Shown here piece by piece: positions 1 through 9,055 of a DNA stretch of 64,000 bases. The stretch comes from Hymenobacter terricola (lineage in GTDB: Bacteria > Bacteroidota > Bacteroidia > Cytophagales > Hymenobacteraceae), in the NCBI RefSeq assembly GCF_017921975.2, contig NZ_JAGEMO020000001.1:682001-746000 (forward strand). Direction: 5' to 3'. The notes beneath the pieces were generated by a model, which saw only the letters and a program-made list of their open reading frames with translations, was not told the DNA's origin and did not search any database. Positions within the stretch are counted from its first letter, which is position 1; every line of letters begins with the position of its first letter. Both the position numbers and the translations under genes were made by a program.

Positions 1-1469
1 GCGTGCCGGGCTTCTCGAAGCGGCTGTTCGCGGCCCTGTCGCGGGAGCGCATCAACGTGATTCTCATCACCCAAAGCTCGTCGGAACACTCCATTTGCGT
101 GGGCGTGAACGAGCAGGACACCGCTCCGGCGCAGGCCGTAGTGGACGAAGAATTCGCGCACGAAATCGCGGCCGGCCGCATCGAGCCATTGCGGCCCGAG
201 CGCGGGCTGGCCATTGTGGCGCTGGTGGGCGAAAACATGAAGGACCACCCCGGCATCAGCGGCAAGCTCTTTGGCGCGCTGGGGCAGAACGGGGTGAACA
301 TCCGGGCCATCGCGCAGGGCGCTTCGGAGAAGAACATTTCGACGGTTATTCGGGCCGCCGATGTGCGCAAGGCCATCAACGTGCTGCACGAGGCCTTTTT
401 TGAAGCCACCGTGAAGCAGGTGAACCTGTTCATTCTGGGGCCGGGCAACGTGGGCAGCAAGCTGCTGGGACAGCTGGCGCAGCAGCAGGCACATTTGCTG
501 GAAAAGCTGGGCCTGCAGGTGCGCGTGGTGGCCATCGCCAACAGCCGCCACTGCCTGGTGAACGAGGACGGCCTCGACCTGACCGTGTGGCCCGAAGCGC
601 TGGCCGAAGCGCCCGCCCAGACGCTGGACGAATTCACCCAGCTCATCATCGGCCGCAACCTGCGCAATTCCATCTTCGTGGACGTGACGGCCAACCCCGC
701 CGCCGCCGGTATCTACGCCGGGTTGCTGGAAAAAAGCGTGGCCATCGTGGCCTGTAATAAGGTAGCCGCTTCCTCGGAATACGCGCACTACGCCCGCCTG
801 AAAAGCCTGTCGAAGGAGTTTAACACCAGCTACTTATTCGAAACCAACGTGGGTGCGGCCCTGCCCATCATCGGCACGCTGAACGACCTCACGCGCAGCG
901 GCGACGTGGTACGGCGCATGGAAGCGGTGCTGTCCGGCACGCTCAACTTCGTGTTCAACAACTACGACGGCACCCGGCCCTTCGCCGAGGTGGTGCGCCA
1001 GGCCCAGACCGAAGGCTACACCGAGCCCGACCCGCGCCTCGACCTGAGCGGCAGCGACGTGGCCCGCAAAATCCTCATCCTGGCCCGCGAAGCCGGCCAG
1101 GTAATGGAAATGAGCGACATCGAAATCGACACCTTCCTGCCGCCCGCCTGCCTGGAGGGCGACGTGGAAGCCTTTTATACCCAAATGGCGGCGCACGAAA
1201 CCCATTTCCGCCGTCTCTACGCCGCGGCGGCAAGTGCTGGCAAGCGCCTGAAATTCGTGGCCCGCTACGCCGATGGCCACGCCGCCGTGGGCCTGCAAAC
1301 CGTAGCACCCGGCCACGACCTCTACGACCTGCGCGGCAAGGACAACGTGGTGCTTTTCTACACCGACCGCTACGTGGACCAGCCGCTGGTGGTGAAGGGC
1401 GCCGGCGCCGGTGCGGAGGTTACCGCCTCGGGTGTGTTTGCCGATATCATTCGGGCCGCCAGACTTTAA
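1..1469 (+). CDS. thrA: Bifunctional aspartate kinase/homoserine dehydrogenase, 3' part (partial)
   Basis: This gene runs in from before the window; the frame is read from base 3 and 488 residues are visible. They cover the regulatory and dehydrogenase parts of a ThrA-type fusion; the aspartokinase domain lies upstream. Residues about 1-60 and 66-135 are two ACT domains (SSEHSICVGV; GISGKLFGALGQNGVNIRAI). The NAD-binding fold starts at about 141 (LFILGPGNVGSKLLGQL), and the homoserine dehydrogenase signature EGYTEPDPRLDLSGSDVARK is intact. The ACT domains normally mediate threonine feedback. The protein catalyses the first and third steps from aspartate to threonine, and thrB and thrC follow on the same strand. 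The GTG at base 3 is internal, not a start. Confidence 0.95.
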   Translation, partial: VPGFSKRLFAALSRERINVILITQSSSEHSICVGVNEQDTAPAQAVVDEEFAHEIAAGRIEPLRPERGLAIVALVGENMKDHPGISGKLFGALGQNGVNIRAIAQGASEKNISTVIRAADVRKAINVLHEAFFEATVKQVNLFILGPGNVGSKLLGQLAQQQAHLLEKLGLQVRVVAIANSRHCLVNEDGLDLTVWPEALAEAPAQTLDEFTQLIIGRNLRNSIFVDVTANPAAAGIYAGLLEKSVAIVACNKVAASSEYAHYARLKSLSKEFNTSYLFETNVGAALPIIGTLNDLTRSGDVVRRMEAVLSGTLNFVFNNYDGTRPFAEVVRQAQTEGYTEPDPRLDLSGSDVARKILILAREAGQVMEMSDIEIDTFLPPACLEGDVEAFYTQMAAHETHFRRLYAAAASAGKRLKFVARYADGHAAVGLQTVAPGHDLYDLRGKDNVVLFYTDRYVDQPLVVKGAGAGAEVTASGVFADIIRAARL

Positions 1470-1551
1470 AATCAGTGACCAGTTAACCGTGAGCAGTTAA
1501 CAATCAAAGGTTCGTTGCTAACTGCTCACGGTTAACTGTTCACTGATTTTC
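1470..1551. repeat. Inverted repeat filling the thrA-thrB spacer
   Basis: The whole spacer is one imperfect palindrome. The left arm begins directly after the thrA stop (AATCAGTGACCAGTTAACCG) and the right arm ends at the thrB ATG (CGGTTAACTGTTCACTGATT). A short loop separates them. In RNA it would form a long hairpin within a thrAB transcript. Related words (CAGTGAAC, GTTCACTG) recur in the palindrome at 10979-11068. Confidence 0.85.
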
Positions 1552-2478
1552 ATGCCCCGTTCCGTTCTCGTTCATTCCCCCGCCACGCTCTCCAACCTGG
1601 GCTGCGGCTTCGATGTGTTTGGCCTGGCCCTAGCCGCTCCCTACGACGTTATTCGCGTCACGCGCACCGATGAGCCGGGCGTCCGCATTCAGCACCTCGA
1701 CTCCTACAACCTGTCTACCGACCCGCTGCATAACGTGGCCGGCGTAGCCTTGCTGGCGATGCTGGAAGAAGTGCCTGAAACGATGGGCTTCGACGTTGAG
1801 ATTACTAAGGGCATCATGCCGGGCAGCGGGGTGGGCAGCAGCGCGGCCAGCTCGGTGGGGGCAGTGGTGGCAGCCAATGTGCTGTTGGGCAATCGCTTTA
1901 CCAAAATGCAGCTGGTGAATTTCGCGATGGAAGGCGAGGCCGTGGCCTCCGGCGCCCGCCATGCCGACAACATCGCGCCGGCTATTTTCGGGGGCTTTAC
2001 GGTGGTACGGGCCCTGGAGCCGGCAATAGACATTATCGCCCTGCCCGCGCCGCCCTTGTGGGTGGCCGTGGTGCATCCGCAGATTGAGGTGAAGACCAAG
2101 GATGCACGCAAAGTGCTGCCCACCGCCGTGCCTCTGGGCCTAGCCGTGCGGCAGTGGGCCAACGTGGCGGGCCTGGTGGCCGGCTTCCTAACGGCTGATT
2201 ACGACCTGATTGGCCGCTCGCTGGACGACTACATCGTGGAGCCCGCCCGGGCCCCGCTCATTCCCGGCCTGGCCGAGGCGCGGAAGCGGGCCCTGGCAGC
2301 TGGGGCCATCGGGGGCGGAATTTCCGGTTCGGGACCGTCAATTTTTATGCTGAACCGGACCGAGGAAACCGCTCAGGCGGTGGGCGCTGCGATGGGCAGC
2401 GTGTTCGCGGAGTTCGGGATTGAGTTTAATGTCTACGTCGGGCCGGTGGGCACGGAGGGCGCACGGGTGGTGGGGTAG
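1552..2478 (+). CDS. thrB: Homoserine kinase
   Basis: The 308-residue GHMP-family kinase phosphorylates homoserine to O-phosphohomoserine, the substrate of threonine synthase. The ATP-binding GHMP motif is clear at about residue 88 (GIMPGSGVGSSAASSVGA), and the C-terminal glycine-rich GHMP signature GGGISGSGPSIFML is present. Length is normal for the family. It lies between thrA and thrC on the same strand, as in classic threonine operons. The ATG at 1552 is the first start after the upstream palindrome and gives the standard N-terminus with no extension. Confidence 0.96.
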   Translation: MPRSVLVHSPATLSNLGCGFDVFGLALAAPYDVIRVTRTDEPGVRIQHLDSYNLSTDPLHNVAGVALLAMLEEVPETMGFDVEITKGIMPGSGVGSSAASSVGAVVAANVLLGNRFTKMQLVNFAMEGEAVASGARHADNIAPAIFGGFTVVRALEPAIDIIALPAPPLWVAVVHPQIEVKTKDARKVLPTAVPLGLAVRQWANVAGLVAGFLTADYDLIGRSLDDYIVEPARAPLIPGLAEARKRALAAGAIGGGISGSGPSIFMLNRTEETAQAVGAAMGSVFAEFGIEFNVYVGPVGTEGARVVG

Positions 2479-2565
2479 GAACGCGCCATGGCGCGTTCGG
2501 CTGCGGCGCTATGTCCGGCCGTGGCCTAATCGTTCAACGACTGAACGCGCCGTGGCGCGTTCCTA
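2476..2565. repeat. Double-palindrome inverted repeat between thrB and thrC
   Basis: The left arm 2476-2498 starts on the thrB stop codon (TAGGAACGCGCC...). The right arm 2543-2565 is its near-perfect complement and ends 12 bases before the thrC start. Each arm is itself a palindrome (GAACGCGCC-a-TGGCGCGTTC), so RNA or single-stranded DNA could form either two small hairpins or one large one. A lone half-copy follows thrC at 3870-3892. Confidence 0.85.
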
Positions 2566-2576
2566 TAAAACAACAT

Positions 2577-3872
2577 ATGAAATACTACAGCCTTCGCCAC
2601 CAGTCGCCACCGGTTGATTTTCGCACGGCCACCATCACCGGGCAGGCCCCCGACGGCGGCCTGTATTTTCCCGAAACCATCCCGAAGTTCTCGGCCGGCT
2701 TTCTGCGCGAGCTGCGCGGCCTGAGCAAAGCCACCGTGGCGCTGAACGTGATGCGGCCCTACGTGGGCAGCACCATTCCCGAGGCCGATTTGCAGCGCAT
2801 CTGCGCCGAGGCGGTGGACTTTGAATTCCCGCTGGTGCCGGTGGCGGCGGGCGTGGCGGCGCTGGAGCTGTTTCACGGGCCCACGCTGGCGTTCAAGGAC
2901 GTGGGCGCGCGGTTTATGAGCCGCTGCCTGGGCTACTTCGCGCAGCGCGGCGACACCCCGCCCGTGACCGTGCTGGTGGCCACTTCCGGCGATACCGGCG
3001 GGGCCGTGGCCAGCGGCTTCCTGGGCGTGCCGGGTGTGGAAGTGGTGATATTATACCCCGCCGGCAAGGTGAGCCCGGTGCAGGAGCAGCAGCTCACCAC
3101 GCTGGGCCAGAACATCACGGCGCTGGAAGTGAGCGGCACTTTCGATGACTGCCAGGCGCTGGTGAAGCAGGCGTTTCAAGACCCGGAGCTGGCCCAGCGG
3201 CGCTTCCTCACTTCGGCCAACAGCATCAACGTGGCGCGCTGGCTGCCGCAGCAGCTCTACTACTGCTTCGCCATGCAGCAGTGGCCGGCTGGTGCGCCCG
3301 CGCCGGTGGTGGCGGTGCCGAGCGGCAACTTCGGCAACCTGTGCGCCGGGCTGCTGGCGCAGGCGTCGGGGCTGCCGCTGGGACATTTCATTGCCGCCTG
3401 CAACGCCAACGAGCCCGTGCCGGCGTACCTGCGCACCGGCACGTTCACGCCCCGGCCGGCCGTGTCCACGTTTTCCAACGCCATGGACGTGGGCAACCCC
3501 AGCAACTTCGTGCGCATTCTGGCGCTGTTCGACAACGACCTGGAGACGATGCGCGCCGCCCTCAGCGCCGATACCGTGAGTGACGCCGACACGGTGGCCG
3601 CCATCCACCAGGTGTGGGAAGCCGACAACTACCTGCTCGACCCGCACGGCGCGGTGGCCTACATGGCGTTACGCCGCTACCAAGCCCGGCACGCCGGGGC
3701 CGCCGGCATGATACTGGCCACGGCGCACCCCGTCAAGTTTCCCGACGTGGTGGAGCCCATCCTGGGCCGCGCCATCGAATTGCCGGAAGTGGTGCGCGCC
3801 TTGCAGGGCCGCCCCAAACGAAGCGTGCCCATAACGGTTAAGTACGAGGAACTGAAAGCCTACCTGATGTAG
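2577..3872 (+). CDS. thrC: Threonine synthase
   Basis: The 431-residue PLP enzyme converts O-phosphohomoserine to threonine. The PLP-lysine signature HGPTLAFKDVGARF is present, as are the phosphate-binding TSGDTGGAVASG loop and the NFGNLCAG segment of fold-type II enzymes. I chose the ATG at 2577 (MKYYSLRH) because the family starts this way and because an upstream in-frame extension to 2511 would translate the palindromic repeat. It is the last gene of the thrA-thrB-thrC set. Threonine repression or attenuation is not visible. Confidence 0.95.
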   Translation: MKYYSLRHQSPPVDFRTATITGQAPDGGLYFPETIPKFSAGFLRELRGLSKATVALNVMRPYVGSTIPEADLQRICAEAVDFEFPLVPVAAGVAALELFHGPTLAFKDVGARFMSRCLGYFAQRGDTPPVTVLVATSGDTGGAVASGFLGVPGVEVVILYPAGKVSPVQEQQLTTLGQNITALEVSGTFDDCQALVKQAFQDPELAQRRFLTSANSINVARWLPQQLYYCFAMQQWPAGAPAPVVAVPSGNFGNLCAGLLAQASGLPLGHFIAACNANEPVPAYLRTGTFTPRPAVSTFSNAMDVGNPSNFVRILALFDNDLETMRAALSADTVSDADTVAAIHQVWEADNYLLDPHGAVAYMALRRYQARHAGAAGMILATAHPVKFPDVVEPILGRAIELPEVVRALQGRPKRSVPITVKYEELKAYLM

Positions 3873-3892
3873 GAACGCGCCTTGGTGCGTTC
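3870..3892. repeat. Half-copy of the thrB-thrC palindrome after thrC
   Basis: The thrC stop codon is embedded in TAGGAACGCGCCTTGGTGCG, which matches the left arm at 2476-2498 with about two changes. No second arm is found nearby, so this is a solo unit of the same repeat. Confidence 0.7.
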
Positions 3893-3983
3893 GTCGTTGG
3901 TAAAATCGGCCTGTTACTCTTTCTTGACTTTGAAAAACCTGTTGCAAAAAATTGGTTTCCCGCGCCTGGTGGCCGCCCGCGCC

Positions 3984-4664
3984 ATGGCGCGCGCCTACGT
4001 GGCGGTGGCGGTGGCGCTGGCCGCCACAGCCTGCCGCCCCGACCAGATTGAACACCTCAAGGACCACAAGCGCATCGGCATCGAAGCCGAGAACTGGGAG
4101 GTGAAGCGCATCATGCCCAAGGACTTGCTAAACGCCACCCGCTGGGCCGGCGACTCCCTGACCATCACCGCCGACTCGCTGCTGCGCCAAACTCTGGCCC
4201 GCGAGCTGGCCGCTGGCGGCGTGGCCCGGGCGGCCGCCTTCTGCCGGCCCGAAACCTACCATTTCGTCGATTCCTTGGCGGGAGTGCTCCGGGCCACGGT
4301 GCGCCGCGTGAGCGAGCGGCCCCGCAACCCGGCCAACCAGGGCGTGCTGCTGCCCGAGGAAATGAACCCAGACACGGCCCGCACCATCAAGCGGATGTCG
4401 CAGGAAGTATTCTTCTATAGCCGCCCCATTGTGCTGAACAACAAGGTCTGTCTGCGCTGCCACGGCGAAATCGGCCAGGATATTTCGGCGGCCGATTATG
4501 CGGTTATCAAGCAGAAGTTTCCACGGGACCAGGCCACCGGCTACAAGCTGGGCCAGCCCATGGGCGCCTGGCAGCTCAGCCTGCGCCGCGACGGCGTGGC
4601 CGAATTCTGGACCATGAAAACGCGCAAGAAATGGCGGGAGCATAAGATGCCCAAGTTGTTTTAA
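3984..4664 (+). CDS. DUF3365 (Tll0287-like) heme-domain lipoprotein
   Basis: From the ATG at 3984 the product is 226 residues. It opens with a short lipoprotein signal (AYVAVAVALAATAC, cysteine at the lipobox), so it should be membrane-anchored outside the cytoplasm. The C-terminal half carries the single heme-binding motif CLRCHG within a Tll0287/DUF3365-like region (PNPAN-like loop and QEVFFYSRPIV before it). Such domains bind one c-type heme and are thought to sense or transfer electrons; the function here is unknown. An upstream in-frame TTG would add about 20 residues, but 3984 gives the better signal peptide. The downstream palindrome starts at its stop codon. Confidence 0.75.
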   Translation: MARAYVAVAVALAATACRPDQIEHLKDHKRIGIEAENWEVKRIMPKDLLNATRWAGDSLTITADSLLRQTLARELAAGGVARAAAFCRPETYHFVDSLAGVLRATVRRVSERPRNPANQGVLLPEEMNPDTARTIKRMSQEVFFYSRPIVLNNKVCLRCHGEIGQDISAADYAVIKQKFPRDQATGYKLGQPMGAWQLSLRRDGVAEFWTMKTRKKWREHKMPKLF

Positions 4665-4860
4665 TAACTGCTGTTACGAACCAGCGACGGGCTGGCGCGC
4701 GTCTGCGACGCGCTGCCGCTTGGGTTCGAGCCTCTGGCTCGGGTCGTGAGCACGTCTGCAACGTTTTCGCTGCCCGAGCCCCAGGCTCGAACCCAGTAGG
4801 CAGTGCCTCGCAGACGCGCGCCAGCCCGTGCCCGTCGTTGGTGCGTAACGTCAGTTATTA
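4662..4860. repeat. Approx. 200-bp perfect-ended palindrome
   Basis: The left arm 4662-4743 and right arm 4773-4860 are imperfect complements of more than 80 bases. The outer ends are exact (TTAATAACTG / CAGTTATTAA), and the left end overlaps the stop codon of the heme lipoprotein gene. Internal words such as GACGGGCTGGCGCGCGTCTG and TGGGTTCGAGCC pair across the loop. This is the longest palindrome in the first half of the window. The remaining bases to 4949 show no gene. Confidence 0.85.
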
Positions 4861-4949
4861 ACCAGAGCCGTTGGAAGGGTTTTGTTGAACAACTTCGTGT
4901 CTAATTTTTCCCCACGAAACCGTTTTCTCCAACATCTACCCTTATCCGC

Positions 4950-6236
4950 ATGAAATCAAGTTTACGAAATTGGCCCCGGCCTGCCCTGCTGGCCGTTGTG
5001 GTTTGGCTCACCGGCATTGGCCTCGCAACCCCGGTGCAGGCGCAACGGGCCCTGAGCGCGGCGGGCGTTCAGGCCTTGCTGGCACCGGGCGCAACCAGCC
5101 GCAATGCCACCGTGCCCGAGTGTATTGAGGTGATTAAGGGCGACAGCACGCTGCTGTATTACGACCTGAGGTACAACCTGACGCCGCCGGCCTGCGCCGA
5201 CATTCGCCGCCAGACCCACGTCACGGATAAAGGCGATTTTCAGGGCGAGGCGCGGGATTATACCATTGTCACCAGCAAGTTGCGGAGCCGGCTGCATTAC
5301 GAGCAGGGCCAGCGCCACGGCCCGTACGAAACCTATTTTGCCAACGGCCAGCTGGCGATACGGGGCGCTTTTACGCACGGCGAGCCCACGGGCACCTGGG
5401 AATTCTGGTACCCGAGCGGCAAGCCCCAGCAAACCTTTGAATGGACCGGCAAAGCCGCGCCCCGGCTGCGCATCGTAGCCTCCTGGGACTCGACGGGCCA
5501 ACCGGGAGTGACCAATGGCAATGGCTTGTGGCAGGGCATCATGCCCCAGCTGAAGCGCCGGTACGGCGGCCCGGTGCTAAACGGCCTGCCGCAAGGCATC
5601 TGGGAAAGCCACGCCCTGGGCACCGGGAAGCTGCTGACCACGGAGGTATATGAGCAAGGCATTTTTCGCGGAGGCAAGGCTCTGGACGCTCCCGCCGGCA
5701 TATCGGCGCGCTACAAGGCCCATTCGCTGCTGGAACCCCAGATTGATGACCCGACGGCGGCCAGCGACCGGGTGCGGCTGGGGATGAACTGCGCGGCCGT
5801 CCGGGCCGAGCTGCAACGCCTCAACGAGCAGCAGCAGACCAATCAAGCCTTCCGGAACATGCTCATAGAGCCGGCCAGGCCGCCCGTCGATGCTATTTCC
5901 TGCATGCACCAGCTCCTGGACCGGCTGAACCAGACCAACCAGCGCAACCAGTGGGAAAACATGATTGACGGCCAGGAATTCACGATTCGGGCAACCGTGG
6001 ACGACCAAGGCACGTTGCGGCTGGTAGACGGGCAGGGGGGGAGCGGCATCCTCACGGCCGTTGCGCAAGCCCTCAACGGAATGGCCCGCTGGCACCCCGC
6101 TACGGCCGATGGCAAGCCGATGCCGGGGGAAGTCCGGTTTCTCATTGTTAAGGCGGGTGCGCAACTAAGCATTCGTTGGAGAAGTGAGCTGCCTACTGTT
6201 CGTATTCCGAAGCCGGGCAGTACCGGGCCGGGATAA
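4950..6236 (+). CDS. Exported MORN-variant repeat protein
   Basis: The 428-residue protein has a signal peptide (cleavage near VQAQRA, residue 32). At about residues 112-155 are two or three MORN-like units of the YwqK type (GQRHGPYETYFANGQLAIRG, GTWEFWYPSGKPQQTF). The C-terminal 80 residues (FTIRATVDDQGTLRL ... PGEVRFLIV) resemble the fold of TonB C-terminal domains, but this is only a pattern impression. Proteins of this kind are common in Bacteroidota envelopes and have no established role; automated labels sometimes call them YwqK antitoxins, which I do not endorse here. It stands alone after the large palindrome. Confidence 0.7.
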   Translation: MKSSLRNWPRPALLAVVVWLTGIGLATPVQAQRALSAAGVQALLAPGATSRNATVPECIEVIKGDSTLLYYDLRYNLTPPACADIRRQTHVTDKGDFQGEARDYTIVTSKLRSRLHYEQGQRHGPYETYFANGQLAIRGAFTHGEPTGTWEFWYPSGKPQQTFEWTGKAAPRLRIVASWDSTGQPGVTNGNGLWQGIMPQLKRRYGGPVLNGLPQGIWESHALGTGKLLTTEVYEQGIFRGGKALDAPAGISARYKAHSLLEPQIDDPTAASDRVRLGMNCAAVRAELQRLNEQQQTNQAFRNMLIEPARPPVDAISCMHQLLDRLNQTNQRNQWENMIDGQEFTIRATVDDQGTLRLVDGQGGSGILTAVAQALNGMARWHPATADGKPMPGEVRFLIVKAGAQLSIRWRSELPTVRIPKPGSTGPG

Positions 6237-6256
6237 TTACCTTGATTAAGCTGTAA

Positions 6257-7558
6257 ATGAGCAATTCTTCAAAACCCGTTATCCTCATCGGCGCGGGCAT
6301 GGCGGGGCTGGCCTGCGCCACCTGGCTGCACCGCGCCGGCCGGCCCGTACTGGTGCTCGAGGCCACCGACGCCGTGGGTGGCCGCGTGCGCACCGACCTC
6401 ACGCCCGACGGCTTCCGGCTCGACCGCGGCTTTCAGGTCCTGCTCACCAACTACCCCGAGGCCCGGCGCATCTTCGACTACGGCGCCCTCCGCCTCAAAG
6501 CCTTCCGTTCCGGCGCCGTTATCCGGCTGGCCGATGGGCAGGAAACCACCCTGCAAAACCCGCTGCAACGCCCTTTGGCCGCCTTTTCGGCCCTCACCTC
6601 GCCCATCGGCACCCTAACTGATAAGCTGCGCATTCTCAGCCTGGTGCGGCACGTGCTGAAACACACGCCGGAGGAGCTGCTGGCCCGGCCGGCCACCGAT
6701 ACAATCACGTTTTTGCAGCACTACGGCTGGAGTGAGCAGATGATAAACTCGTTCTTTAAGCCGTTTTTCGGGGGCGTTTTTCTGGATAGGGAGCTGACCA
6801 CGGCCAGCAATTTCTTCGAATTCGTGTTCCAGCAATTCGTGACCGGCGAGGCGGCGGTGCCGGCTCTGGGCATGCAACAGCTGCCGGAGCAGCTGGCGGC
6901 TCGCCTGCCGGCCGGCACGGTGCGCCTGAACACGTCAGTAGCCGGCTTGGTTGACGGCACCCAGGTCCGCCTCACGTCGGGGGAGGTGCTGAATGGCGCG
7001 GCCGTGGTCCTGGCCACCGATGGGCTCGCGGCCCTGCGCCTGCTGGCCGGCCGCAGCGGCAACGCCGACGACTTGGCTAGTGCCCAGGCCGCCAGCTTTT
7101 CCACCGCCGCCCGCATCACTACCTGCACCTATTTTGCCACCCAGGGCGGCCACTCGCCGGGCCGCAACGATAAATTGCTGCGCCTCAATGCCGCTCCCGG
7201 CGCACTGGCCCACAACGTGGCATTCCCCGCCGATGTGAGCGGAGCTTACGCGCCGGCCGGCCGGGCGCTGGTCTCCGTCAGCACCCACGGCGAACGCGGC
7301 CTGAGTGAAACCGAAATCACGGCGGGCGTCCACGAGGAGTTGGTCACCTGGTTTGGGCCGGCGGCCCGGCAATGGGAGCACCTGCGCAGCTACCGCATCC
7401 CGGCCGCGCTGCCCGTGTACCTGGCCGGCCAGCCCGCCCAGCAGCCCCTGAAGCTGACCGATACGCTCTACCGCTGCGGCGACTGGGCCGCCTATCCGTC
7501 GCTGAACGCCGCCCTGGCCACCGGCCGCGAAGTTGCCGAGGCCATTATCAAGGCATAA
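6257..7558 (+). CDS. FAD-dependent amine-oxidase-type oxidoreductase
   Basis: The 433-residue flavoprotein has an N-terminal dinucleotide-binding motif (VILIGAGMAGLACATWL), the following EATDAVGGRVRTD motif of the protoporphyrinogen oxidase/phytoene desaturase/amine oxidase superfamily, and a C-terminal FAD contact (YRCGDWAAYPSLNAALATGREVAEAI). The substrate cannot be told from sequence; relatives act on carotenoids, porphyrins or amines. No carotenoid or heme genes are adjacent. It lies 20 bases after the MORN-like gene and ends at a bidirectional terminator shared with the convergent transporter gene. Confidence 0.85.
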   Translation: MSNSSKPVILIGAGMAGLACATWLHRAGRPVLVLEATDAVGGRVRTDLTPDGFRLDRGFQVLLTNYPEARRIFDYGALRLKAFRSGAVIRLADGQETTLQNPLQRPLAAFSALTSPIGTLTDKLRILSLVRHVLKHTPEELLARPATDTITFLQHYGWSEQMINSFFKPFFGGVFLDRELTTASNFFEFVFQQFVTGEAAVPALGMQQLPEQLAARLPAGTVRLNTSVAGLVDGTQVRLTSGEVLNGAAVVLATDGLAALRLLAGRSGNADDLASAQAASFSTAARITTCTYFATQGGHSPGRNDKLLRLNAAPGALAHNVAFPADVSGAYAPAGRALVSVSTHGERGLSETEITAGVHEELVTWFGPAARQWEHLRSYRIPAALPVYLAGQPAQQPLKLTDTLYRCGDWAAYPSLNAALATGREVAEAIIKA

Positions 7559-7592
7559 AAGAAGGCTGCCCGCGTTTGTGGGCAGCCTTCTT
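7559..7592. terminator. Bidirectional intrinsic terminator
   Basis: The stem AAGAAGGCTGCCC / GGGCAGCCTTCTT with an 8-base loop sits between two convergent genes. It is flanked by A-rich and T-rich ends, so it can end both transcripts. Confidence 0.85.
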
Positions 7593-7611
7593 TGGGGTTT
7601 CAGCCCACCCG

Positions 7612-9024
7612 TTAAACGGCTGGATTGGGCAGGGCCGGGCTTTCGTAGGCCGGTGCCAGGCCCTGCGCGCCTTCAACCGGCAGGTGAATTTTTTCGTCGT
7701 CGGAAACGCGCAGCGTGAGCAGGCCGCCGATTATCATTAGAATGCCGCCCAGCACCACCACGTTCAGCGGGTCGAGGGCCGGGAATTTCTTCATGATGAA
7801 GGGCAGGCCCAGCGATGCGCACACTTGGGGAATCACGATGAAGGCATTGAAAACGCCCATGTAATGCCCCATTTTATTGGCCGGAATGACCCCGGCCAGC
7901 ATGGCATAGGGCACCGATAGGATGCTGGTCCAGGCCACGCCCACACCTATCATCGAGAGATAAAGCATCCACGGCTCGGTGATGAACGCCACCGAGAGCA
8001 GGCCCAGGCCGCCCGCCGTGAGGCAGAGCATGTGGGTGAGCTTGCGGCTGAACTTGCGGGCAATGAGGGGCAGCAGCAGGCTGAAGCCCGCCGAAACCCC
8101 GTTGTACACCGCGAACGCCACGCCCACAAAATTGGCCCCTTCGTTGAACGCCGCCGATTTGGTGTCGGTGGTGTGGTACAGGTGCTTGGTGACGGCCAGG
8201 GTAGTAAAAATCCACATGCAAAACAGCCCGAACCAGGTGAAAAACTGCACCGAAGCCAGCTGCTTCATCACCTTGGGCATGTGCAGCACGCCGGTGAAGG
8301 TTTCTTTCACGCCTTCCCACAGCGTGACGCTGTTTTTCTCGCGCTCGAAGGCTTCCAGGTCTTCCGGCGGGTACTCCGTGGTCGTCATCACGGTGTAGAC
8401 CACGCACAGGAAAAAGGCCGCTGCGCCAATGTAGTAGGCATATTTCACGGAGTTGGGCACCAGGCCGGCCGCCGCTTCATTGGCTACCCCAAAATGCGTG
8501 AGGATGGTGGGCAGCAGCGATGCCACCACGGCCCCGATGCCAATAAAAAAAGACTGCGTGGCAAAGCCCGTGGTGTGCTGCTCGGCCGGCAGCATGTCGC
8601 CCACGAAAGCCCGAAACGGCTCCATGCTGATGTTGATGCTGGCATCCATTATCCAGAGCATGCCGCCGGCAATCCAGAGGGTGGGCGAGTTGGGCATGAC
8701 CAGCATGGCCAGCGATGCCATGATGGCCCCCACCAAAAAGAACGGCCGCCGCCGGCCCCAGCGCGGGCTCCAGGTGCGGTCGGAGAGGTAGCCGATGATG
8801 GGCTGCACGATGAGGCCGGTGAGCGGCGCGGCCACCCACAGAATCGGAATGTCGTCGGCGTTGGCCCCCAGGTTGGAGAAAATGCGGCTGGTGTTGGCAT
8901 TTTGCAGCGCGAAGCCGAACTGAATGCCCATGAAGCCGAAGCTCATGTTCCAGATTTGCCAGAAGCTCAGGCGCGGCTTCTTGCGGGTACTCGTGGTGGC
9001 CGGAGCCGCAGCGACAGATGCCAT
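7612..9024 (-). CDS. MFS sugar transporter, SLC45-like
   Basis: The 470-residue protein has about 12 membrane segments. The loop motif GYLSDRTWSPRWGRRRPFF after the second segment is typical of the SLC45/sucrose-maltose transporter branch of the major facilitator superfamily. It should import di- or oligosaccharides across the inner membrane. Two exported alpha-amylase-family enzymes lie directly upstream on the same strand, so maltose or maltodextrin from alpha-glucan breakdown is the most likely cargo. The block has no SusC/SusD pair, so outer-membrane uptake must use other proteins. Confidence 0.88.
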   Translation of the reverse strand: MASVAAAPATTSTRKKPRLSFWQIWNMSFGFMGIQFGFALQNANTSRIFSNLGANADDIPILWVAAPLTGLIVQPIIGYLSDRTWSPRWGRRRPFFLVGAIMASLAMLVMPNSPTLWIAGGMLWIMDASINISMEPFRAFVGDMLPAEQHTTGFATQSFFIGIGAVVASLLPTILTHFGVANEAAAGLVPNSVKYAYYIGAAAFFLCVVYTVMTTTEYPPEDLEAFEREKNSVTLWEGVKETFTGVLHMPKVMKQLASVQFFTWFGLFCMWIFTTLAVTKHLYHTTDTKSAAFNEGANFVGVAFAVYNGVSAGFSLLLPLIARKFSRKLTHMLCLTAGGLGLLSVAFITEPWMLYLSMIGVGVAWTSILSVPYAMLAGVIPANKMGHYMGVFNAFIVIPQVCASLGLPFIMKKFPALDPLNVVVLGGILMIIGGLLTLRVSDDEKIHLPVEGAQGLAPAYESPALPNPAV

Positions 9025-9055
9025 CGGACGTAGGTGGGAATTGCGGGAAAAGAAA

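Noticed and set aside
4662..4860. tRNA gene, because of GGGTTCGAGCC words in the palindrome
   Set aside because: The words pair with each other across the palindrome and no cloverleaf (D-arm, anticodon arm, acceptor) can be drawn.
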